Below are positions 6,386-10,591 of a stretch of DNA of 10,591 nt, piece after piece (within the stretch, counting starts at the first letter, position 1; each line of letters opens with the position of its first letter). A program made the translations under genes and the position numbers. The stretch lies in assembly GCA_045614225.1 (NCBI GenBank), contig JAZLCO010000047.1, forward strand, positions 1-10,591. Direction: 5' to 3'. Source of the DNA: UBA9715 sp045614225 (GTDB lineage: Bacteria; Actinomycetota; Coriobacteriia; Coriobacteriales; Eggerthellaceae). The notes below the pieces were generated by a model. The model searched no databases and had not been told where the DNA came from. It worked only from the letters and a program-made list of their open reading frames with translations.

Positions 6386-8068
6386 ATGGATGACAGAGAA
6401 AGACGGCGATTCGACTCGGGTCGTGAGCGACGCGAGCCAACGCAGCGATCAACATACGATCGGCAGTCGCAGCGCTCGAGCGAGCGCCAATCGACACGTG
6501 CTCGTCAGTCGGTTGACCGGGAGCAGCGCTCTTACGAGCGCCAATCGACGCGCGCACGGCAATCAGTCGATCGGGAACAGCGCTCGAATACGCGTCGACC
6601 ATCGTACTCTCAGCAATCTGAGCGTACCCGGCAAACAACGCGCCAGACGCAACGCCGAGCGACAAGTGGCACTCAGCGTTCTTCCGTCCGTCAATCATCG
6701 TATGCTCAGCCCCGAACCCGTCAGGCGGTAGCGTACCAGCAGAAATCTCGGTTCCCGTTGGTGGCAGTCGTGCTGGCGGTGCTCGTCATCGTCTGCGTAA
6801 TTGCTGGTATCTGGATGGTCACACATTCCCAAAGTTCTTCAGTCAATCGGCCTGAAAGCCAGACGTCCGGCCTCAGCGTCACCGCAGCTTCGGGCACGCA
6901 GCAGTCGGCGCAGCAATCGAAGCTCGCTGGTGCCGAGGAAACGGTTGACGAGAATGGTGTTGTCCATGGCACCACGCCGGATGGAATCAGTTACGTCGTA
7001 TACGGGCGAGGTAAGTCGAGCGCCAACCCGGGTGTCATTTCGCTTGCAGCGGTTGGCGATGTGTTCGCCACGAACATGAATTTCCCCATATTGGCGGAGT
7101 ATGGCGAGCGATCGGGTGTCGATTACGATTTCAAGCCGTACTATCAAGCGGTGGCTGACGAAATCAACAGTTACGACCTGCGTTTCATCAATCAGGAGAC
7201 GCCGTGCGCCGGCAACGGGAACGGCTACGAGTATTCGGGTTACCCCGTGTTCAACACGCCGGATTCATCGATCCATGCGATTGCGGATGTCGGATTCAAC
7301 ATCGCCAACTTCAACTCGAACCACACGTGGGATATGGGTTCTTTCGGCATTGAGCGGTCGCACGAGCTGTTCGCGCAGCACCCCGAAGTCATGGTTATCG
7401 GAAGCTATCTTTCGCAAGACGATCGCGACACGGTGCACATGATCGAACGCGACGGAGCGACCATTGCGCTGCTCAGCTACTCGTACGGTGACAATTTCAA
7501 TGGCGAGGATCCCGATAACTTCCCCAACAAGTACTACACGTGCCAGTTCGACAAATCGGTCATGCAAGACGAAATCGAGCGGGCGCAGAAGGTAGCCGAT
7601 GCAGTGGTGGTCTACATGCATTGGGGTACGGAATATACGACCGAGCCGAACGATCAGCAGCTTGAGTACGCACAGTTCCTTGCCGATCTCGATGTCGATG
7701 TGGTCATCGGCAGCCATGCGCATATTTTGCAGCCGATTCGCTATTACACCAGCGCAAGCGGTAAGCAGGTGCCTGTCGTATTTGGGCTGTCCGATTTCAT
7801 CACAGGCTGGACGCTGACGGACACCATCCTGTCAGGTATGTTCACATGCGATTTTGCATGGCATGACGGCAAGCTTGCCGTCGAGAACTGCTCGTTCACG
7901 CCGGCTATCGAGTGGTCCGACGGCGGCGACACATACGTGCGCTTCCTCAAGGACATGACCGATGACGAGATAGCCAACAATACGCGCACCGAGGACGTGT
8001 CCGACGACGTGACCTACCTGCACGACTTCATTGACGGGTTGGGTATGGAAGTGCCTGTTAACTGGTAG
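6386..8068 (+). CDS. CapA-family (PGA_cap) membrane-anchored metallophosphoesterase-like protein
   Basis: With the start at 6386 this is 560 residues; an upstream in-frame ATG at 6353 would add 11 but overlaps the likely promoter. Residues 1-122 are strikingly basic and rich in Arg, Gln and Ser, with an 18-residue tandem repeat. A single membrane helix spans about 124-146 (FPLVAVVLAVLVIVCVIAG). A polar linker follows, and from about 215 comes the CapA domain: ISLAAVGDVF (Asp225), FINQETP (269-273), FNSNHTWDMG (His313, Asp316), VVYMHWGTEY (408-417), IGSHAHILQP (441-450). This family includes the poly-gamma-glutamate capsule protein CapA; many members outside cap operons have no known substrate. 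The topology is probably N-in with the catalytic domain outside. No capB/capC neighbours are present, so a capsule role is not supported. The stop lies 7 bp from the convergent SRAP gene. Confidence 0.9.
   Translation: MDDRERRRFDSGRERREPTQRSTYDRQSQRSSERQSTRARQSVDREQRSYERQSTRARQSVDREQRSNTRRPSYSQQSERTRQTTRQTQRRATSGTQRSSVRQSSYAQPRTRQAVAYQQKSRFPLVAVVLAVLVIVCVIAGIWMVTHSQSSSVNRPESQTSGLSVTAASGTQQSAQQSKLAGAEETVDENGVVHGTTPDGISYVVYGRGKSSANPGVISLAAVGDVFATNMNFPILAEYGERSGVDYDFKPYYQAVADEINSYDLRFINQETPCAGNGNGYEYSGYPVFNTPDSSIHAIADVGFNIANFNSNHTWDMGSFGIERSHELFAQHPEVMVIGSYLSQDDRDTVHMIERDGATIALLSYSYGDNFNGEDPDNFPNKYYTCQFDKSVMQDEIERAQKVADAVVVYMHWGTEYTTEPNDQQLEYAQFLADLDVDVVIGSHAHILQPIRYYTSASGKQVPVVFGLSDFITGWTLTDTILSGMFTCDFAWHDGKLAVENCSFTPAIEWSDGGDTYVRFLKDMTDDEIANNTRTEDVSDDVTYLHDFIDGLGMEVPVNW
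6482..6589 (+). repeat. 54-bp in-frame tandem repeat in the CapA-family gene
   Basis: Two adjacent units encode ERQSTRARQSVDREQRS plus one variable residue (Tyr, then Asn). Across the 17 shared residues, 10 codons differ between copies, all at the third position and all silent; the other seven codons are identical. The repeat lies in the predicted cytoplasmic basic tail (residues 33-68). Confidence 0.9.
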
Positions 8069-8075
8069 CGCACCG

Positions 8076-8720
8076 TTAGAACAAGGAGAGCTGAGGAGGC
8101 TCGGCTGCGGGGTTTTCGAACTCTGGGTGCGCGTTAAGGTTGAAAGCGCTTCGGTCGGCAAGGGGCTCGATGTCGGATAGTGCACCGCCGAGCCACTGCT
8201 CAACTTCCTCGAAACGCAGTATCAAGGGCATGCGGTCGTGAATGGGGGAGACCCAGCGGTTGGGTTCGGTCGTGACAATCGAGCAATGCGTACCGTCGGT
8301 CAATGCTGCAAGCAAAAGCGGCGAGCTGTCATCCTGCGTGAATTCGTATGCTCGCTTGATTTGTCTGCCTGTTTTGGGGCTTTGCACGGTCTCGCTTCTG
8401 TGTGGCTCGAAAAACGAGACAGCAGGTACAATGCAACGTCCGGACTCCACCATGTCACGCCACATGCCGCGACCTGTGAGCGCCGACTCGATACGGGTGT
8501 TGAACACGGGGTTCTTTCCCCATTCGACGGGGAATCCCCAATGAAAACTCCCGACGGCAAGCGACCCGTCGGGAGTCCCAAATGCTTCAATTTCACTTCC
8601 GGGAAACGCCTGAGCGCGTTCGATGGTGTCATCGAGCGGCTGCAGCCATTCGCCGCGCTCGACAGCGGCGACAACGCGTGCCACCTCTTCGCGCGTGAGC
8701 ATGACGAACCGACCGCACAT
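8076..8720 (-). CDS. SRAP-domain protein (YedK/HMCES type), abasic-site DNA-protein crosslinker
   Basis: A 214-residue SRAP protein. The family caps abasic sites in single-stranded DNA by a thiazolidine link through Cys2, which is exposed after Met removal. All key residues are visible: MCGRF (Cys2), FNTRIE (Asn74, Glu78), FFEPH (Glu105) and IHDRMP (His161), matching the Asn75, Glu105 and His160 of E. coli YedK. The ATG at 8720 (minus) has GGAGG 5 nt upstream, and Cys2 fixes the start. The last five residues are QLSLF, an exact bacterial sliding-clamp-binding consensus at a free C-terminus. It follows trpS by 31 bp on the same strand and is probably co-transcribed. The convergent CapA gene ends 7 bp away, with no obvious terminator between. 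No SOS box was seen in the short upstream gap. Confidence 0.94.
   Translation of the reverse strand: MCGRFVMLTREEVARVVAAVERGEWLQPLDDTIERAQAFPGSEIEAFGTPDGSLAVGSFHWGFPVEWGKNPVFNTRIESALTGRGMWRDMVESGRCIVPAVSFFEPHRSETVQSPKTGRQIKRAYEFTQDDSSPLLLAALTDGTHCSIVTTEPNRWVSPIHDRMPLILRFEEVEQWLGGALSDIEPLADRSAFNLNAHPEFENPAAEPPQLSLF
8547..8576. repeat. 11-bp perfect inverted repeat inside the SRAP gene
   Basis: ACTCCCGACGG (8547-8557) and its exact complement (8566-8576) are separated by 8 bases. It falls in the codons for a variable loop (about residues 48-58) and lacks a T tract. It may form an mRNA hairpin or be chance in a GC-rich gene. Confidence 0.6.
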
Positions 8721-8751
8721 GGACGCCTCCGGATTCAGCTTCAGATGATGT

Positions 8752-9804
8752 TTAGTACACCATCTTCATTGCTTCGCGCACTTCGTCGAGCGTGGCGTTG
8801 GCAATCTCGTTCAGACGACGGTTGCCTTCGTGCAGGACGTCCTTCACGTAGTCGAGATCGTTCTCGAACTGCGCGCGACGCTCGCGATGCGGTGCCAAGT
8901 AGCCGTTGACGCTTTCGGTGACAATGCGCTTGAGCATACCAGCGCCACCGTCGCCGATCTCTTCTGCAATCTCGACCTCGGAGCGACCAGAGCACAATGC
9001 GGCAGTTGTCAGCAGTGCCGACACCTCGGGGCGGTTCTCTTTGTCGAAGTAGATGTTGCGATCGGAGTCGGACTTGGACTTCTTGATGAGCTTGGCCGTT
9101 TCTTCAGCCGTGGCGCCCAGCATGATTGAGTTGCCGTAGCTCTTCGACATCTTACGGCCATCGAGACCGGGGATCTCGATCGCGTCGGACAAAATGCCGT
9201 CCGGCTCGGGGAACACGCGACCGTAGCGCTCATTGAAGCGACGAGCAATCTGGCGGGTTTGCTCGATGTGGGGCAGCTGGTCCTTGCCGACCGGCACGAT
9301 GTTGCCTTTGCAGAACAGGATGTCGCATGCTTGGTGCACAGGGTAGGTCAGCAGCAAACCCGTAAGCGCATGACCCGATGCTTCCTGCTCGGCCTTGACG
9401 GTGGGGTTGCGCTGCAGCTCGGCCTCGGTGCACAGCGAGAGGAACGGCAACATGAGCTGGTTGAGTGCGGGAATCGCCGAGTGCGTGAAGATGGGCGTCT
9501 TCTCGGGGTCGATGCCAGCGGCCAAGTAATCCATCACCATGTTGTAAACGTTGTCCTGGATGTGCTCGGTTGTGTCACGGTCGGTGATGACCTGATAGTC
9601 GGCAATGAGCACGTAGCACTGGATGCCGAGGTTCTGATACTCGACGCGATGCTGGATGCTGCCAAAGTAGTGGCCAAGATGCAGGCGGCCCGTCGGGCGA
9701 TCGCCCGTGAGCATCGTGTACTTTTCAGGATGCAGGGGCAGGTCAGCGCGGATGTCGTCGGAACGCTTCTTCGAAGCGAGGAATGTGTCGGAAAATTCGG
9801 CCAT
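8752..9804 (-). CDS. trpS: Tryptophanyl-tRNA synthetase
   Basis: A 350-residue class I aminoacyl-tRNA synthetase that charges tRNA-Trp with tryptophan using ATP. The signature blocks are in order: GDRPTGRLHLGHYFGS (HIGH-type motif, 34-49), ADYQVITDRD, TEAELQRNPTVKAE, YPVHQACDI, VGKDQLPHIEQTR (172-184) and GRKMSKSYGNSI (KMSKS at 218-222). The GDRPTG form belongs to a widespread TrpRS subgroup. A roughly 28-residue N-terminal extension makes it a little longer than the B. subtilis enzyme (about 330). The ATG at 9804 (minus) has GGAG 5 nt upstream. It is first in a probable two-gene transcript with the SRAP gene. An 18-codon ORF ends 2 nt before it. No T-box is seen. It is a normal housekeeping copy. 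Confidence 0.97.
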   Translation of the reverse strand: MAEFSDTFLASKKRSDDIRADLPLHPEKYTMLTGDRPTGRLHLGHYFGSIQHRVEYQNLGIQCYVLIADYQVITDRDTTEHIQDNVYNMVMDYLAAGIDPEKTPIFTHSAIPALNQLMLPFLSLCTEAELQRNPTVKAEQEASGHALTGLLLTYPVHQACDILFCKGNIVPVGKDQLPHIEQTRQIARRFNERYGRVFPEPDGILSDAIEIPGLDGRKMSKSYGNSIMLGATAEETAKLIKKSKSDSDRNIYFDKENRPEVSALLTTAALCSGRSEVEIAEEIGDGGAGMLKRIVTESVNGYLAPHRERRAQFENDLDYVKDVLHEGNRRLNEIANATLDEVREAMKMVY

Positions 9805-9806
9805 GC

Positions 9807-9863
9807 TTACTCCATTTCGTTATCTAATGCCTTGAAGGGGTGGTTCCCCTTATGATTTCTCAT
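9807..9863 (-). CDS. Possible 18-codon upstream ORF before trpS
   Basis: On the minus strand ATG (9863) to TAA (9807) encodes MRNHKGNHPFKALDNEME, ending 2 nt before the trpS ATG, a spacing that permits translational coupling. It spans a small hairpin, AAGGGG-AACCA-CCCCTT (9851-9835). It contains no Trp codon, so it is not a classical attenuator peptide, and no clear ribosome site precedes it. It may be chance. Confidence 0.25.
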   Translation of the reverse strand: MRNHKGNHPFKALDNEME

Positions 9864-9888
9864 TGCTGCTGCAAAATGCGTAACGTCA

Positions 9889-9917
9889 AGTATAACGGTT
9901 AACAGCTCACTTGCGAC
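9889..9917 (-). promoter_or_regulatory. Possible trpS promoter
   Basis: On the minus strand TATACT (9894-9889) is a good -10 element. The -35 position has only a poor match (GTCGCA or TCGCAA at 16-17 bp). It would give a leader of about 75-80 nt containing the AAGGGG hairpin and the small upstream ORF. It is divergent from the tRNA-Val promoter 18 bp away. Confidence 0.35.
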
Positions 9918-9934
9918 GTTTTTGCGAAGTTCGG

Positions 9935-9963
9935 TTGCATGGCTTCAACGTGGGCGCTAGAAT
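9935..9963 (+). promoter_or_regulatory. Promoter of tRNA-Val
   Basis: TTGCAT (9935-9940) and TAGAAT (9958-9963) with a 17-bp spacer, 12 bp before the first base of tRNA-Val. Confidence 0.75.
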
Positions 9964-9975
9964 ATGCACGCACAC

Positions 9976-10050
9976 GGACGCTTGGCTCAGCGGGAGAGCA
10001 TCGCCTTCACACGGCGGGGGTCACTGGTTCAAATCCAGTAGCGTCCACCA
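9976..10050 (+). tRNA. tRNA-Val(CAC)
   Basis: A 75-nt cloverleaf: acceptor GGACGCT/AGCGTCC, D-stem GCTC/GAGC, anticodon stem TCGCC/GGCGG around TTCACAC (anticodon CAC, Val), variable GGGTC, T-stem ACTGG/CCAGT with TTCAAAT, discriminator A and an encoded CCA. It has its own promoter and terminator. Its last 21 bases recur at 10200-10220 as part of an 88-bp duplication. Confidence 0.97.
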
Positions 10051-10117
10051 GAAACATCAGGTCGCCACTATGGCGGCCTTTCTTATTGTTAGGAGTCGCC
10101 TGATTTGAACCAGCATG
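10030..10117 (+). repeat. 88-bp direct repeat, copy 1 (tRNA-Val 3' end, terminator, trailer)
   Basis: Identical base for base to 10200-10287. It starts in the T-loop of tRNA-Val, runs through CCA and the terminator, and ends in a trailer that includes CTGATTTGAACCAG, an inverted near-copy of the T-arm. Confidence 0.97.
10060..10083 (+). terminator. Terminator of tRNA-Val
   Basis: GGTCGCC-ACTAT-GGCGGCC (10060-10078, 7 bp with one G-U) is followed by TTTCTTATT. It begins 9 bp after the CCA, in the same layout as the tRNA-Asn terminator. Confidence 0.8.
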
Positions 10118-10199
10118 GCTGCCGAACAGCCTTTGGCTGTTCGGGCCCGAGCGCAGCGATAGCGGCCGCGCGAGGGCAGCGCGGGCGGAAGCCCGCGCC
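10118..10199. other. 82-bp GC-rich palindromic insert between the 88-bp repeats
   Basis: It holds two perfect hairpins: CCGAACAGCC-TTT-GGCTGTTCGG (10122-10144, 10 bp) and GCGCGGGC-GGAA-GCCCGCGC (10179-10198, 8 bp), with GCGGCCGC between. No coding is supported. It resembles a REP-like intergenic element or the residue of an excised or deleted insertion. Confidence 0.6.
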
Positions 10200-10287
10200 C
10201 AAATCCAGTAGCGTCCACCAGAAACATCAGGTCGCCACTATGGCGGCCTTTCTTATTGTTAGGAGTCGCCTGATTTGAACCAGCATG
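10200..10287 (+). repeat. 88-bp direct repeat, copy 2 (orphan tRNA-Val 3' end)
   Basis: An exact copy of 10030-10117 at an offset of 170 bp. The first 21 bases are the tRNA-Val 3' end including CCA, without any 5' part, so it cannot make a tRNA. It contains a second copy of the terminator (10230-10248 stem). The layout is that of an attachment-site duplication at a tRNA 3' end, but no integrase is in the window. Confidence 0.9.
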
Positions 10288-10343
10288 AGTGTTTGCGCAA
10301 AAATCGGCCTCGGATTTGACAAAATGTAACAGATTTAACGTCA

Positions 10344-10365
10344 AAAAGCGCGAAATGGCGCTTTT
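10344..10365. terminator. Symmetric A/T-flanked hairpin
   Basis: AAAAGCGC-GAAATG-GCGCTTTT, an 8-bp perfect stem with A and T runs built into the arms, so it could act in either direction. No gene end is adjacent; it may block read-through from the tRNA-Val region. Confidence 0.5.
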
Positions 10366-10418
10366 CTCATTGCTAAGAAATACGTTTCCCCAGGTCGCAA
10401 AAATGGCTGATTGATTCG

Positions 10419-10437
10419 CAGGGCAAAATCTGCCCTG
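10419..10437. other. Small hairpin CAGGGCA-AAATC-TGCCCTG
   Basis: A perfect 7-bp stem, followed on the plus strand by AAAGGCCG and a TTTTT run at 10446-10450. The T run is too far from the stem for a standard terminator. Role unclear. Confidence 0.4.
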
Positions 10438-10477
10438 AAAGGCCGTTTTTGATCGCGTGCCGAACGTTGGTGTCACG

Positions 10478-10513
10478 GGCCGCTTTGAGACGGAAGCGGC
10501 CATTGCCTAGAAT
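10478..10513 (+). promoter_or_regulatory. Promoter with overlapping inverted repeat, for the downstream gene
   Basis: TTGAGA (10485-10490) and TAGAAT (10508-10513) with a 17-bp spacer form a good vegetative promoter. A perfect 8-bp inverted repeat, GGCCGCTT (10478-10485) and AAGCGGCC (10494-10501), surrounds the -35 box, the right place for a repressor operator. The predicted transcript would start near 10520, leaving about a 40-nt leader before the ATG at 10559. Confidence 0.6.
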
Positions 10514-10558
10514 CACATTTTGCGGAATGTAAGATTCGAGAGAAAGGCAACGGCCACC

Positions 10559-10591
10559 ATGGACACTCTACAGGAAAAGGAAGCGATGCAG
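10559..10591 (+). CDS. Start of a gene cut by the window end
   Basis: Eleven codons, MDTLQEKEAMQ, run to the end of the window. A purine-rich GAGAAAGG lies roughly 14 nt upstream and a good promoter precedes it, which supports a real start. Far too short to name. Confidence 0.5.
   Translation, partial: MDTLQEKEAMQ

Noticed and set aside
5922..6731. A 269-codon plus-strand frame across yfcE and the start of the CapA gene
   Set aside because: It runs antisense to yfcE and out of frame with CapA, both well supported; composition is shadow-like.
8069..8075. Shared terminator between the convergent CapA and SRAP genes
   Set aside because: Only 7 bp separate the stops and no stem with a T tract is visible there.
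9830..9855. T-box or Trp attenuator before trpS
   Set aside because: In the sense orientation the stem reads GGGGAACCACCCC, with no T-box bulge sequence, no specifier loop and no Trp codons in the small upstream ORF.
10057..10503. A 148-codon minus-strand frame over the tRNA-Val duplication
   Set aside because: It crosses the terminators, both repeats and the palindromic insert; an artefact of repeated non-coding sequence.

Overview
The window is bacterial, moderately GC-rich and densely coded. It combines a cytoplasmic molybdopterin enzyme pair of the pyrogallol-phloroglucinol transhydroxylase / catechol dehydroxylase type with an adjacent uroporphyrinogen-decarboxylase-like methyltransferase gene. 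One gene also looks leaderless. This mix is typical of anaerobic gut Actinobacteria of class Coriobacteriia (Eggerthella, Gordonibacter, Slackia, Adlercreutzia and relatives). The assignment is an inference from gene content, not from a marker gene.

Layout. (1) 1-4833, plus strand: an operon-like run of a truncated Fe-S electron-transfer subunit, a URO-D/MtaA-like methyltransferase, a 900-residue molybdopterin catalytic subunit and a 270-residue Fe-S small subunit with a C-terminal Cna-B/carboxypeptidase-regulatory-like beta domain. The tight spacing (2 to 45 bp) suggests co-expression, and a joint role in anaerobic metabolism of (methoxylated) polyphenols is the best reading. (2) 4834-5542: about 700 bp without an intact gene. 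It holds a 107-bp imperfect hairpin, a start-less 3' gene remnant on the minus strand, a cluster of short palindromic repeats and a terminator-like hairpin. (3) 5506-5677: tRNA-Asn(GTT) on the minus strand, with its own promoter and terminator. (4) 5727-8068: divergent yfcE-type phosphodiesterase (minus) and a membrane-anchored CapA-family protein (plus), the latter apparently expressed from a leaderless transcript. (5) 8076-9863: trpS followed by a SRAP/YedK-type abasic-site DNA-protein crosslinking protein, both minus, probably one transcript. An 18-codon upstream ORF ends 2 nt before trpS. (6) 9935-10287: tRNA-Val(CAC) with promoter and terminator. An exact 88-bp duplication of the tRNA 3' end, terminator and trailer lies on the far side of an 82-bp GC-rich palindromic insert. 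(7) 10288-10591: intergenic hairpins, a good sigma70-type promoter inside a perfect inverted repeat, and the first 11 codons of a further gene.

The most unusual points are these: the molybdoenzyme small subunit has lost the cysteines for its middle Fe-S cluster; a methyltransferase-like gene sits inside that operon; the tRNA-Val 3' end is duplicated in an att-like way; CapA contains an 18-residue tandem repeat with only synonymous differences across its 17 shared positions; and the SRAP protein ends in an exact sliding-clamp-binding motif. All comparisons with known proteins are from memory of the families, since no database search was possible.
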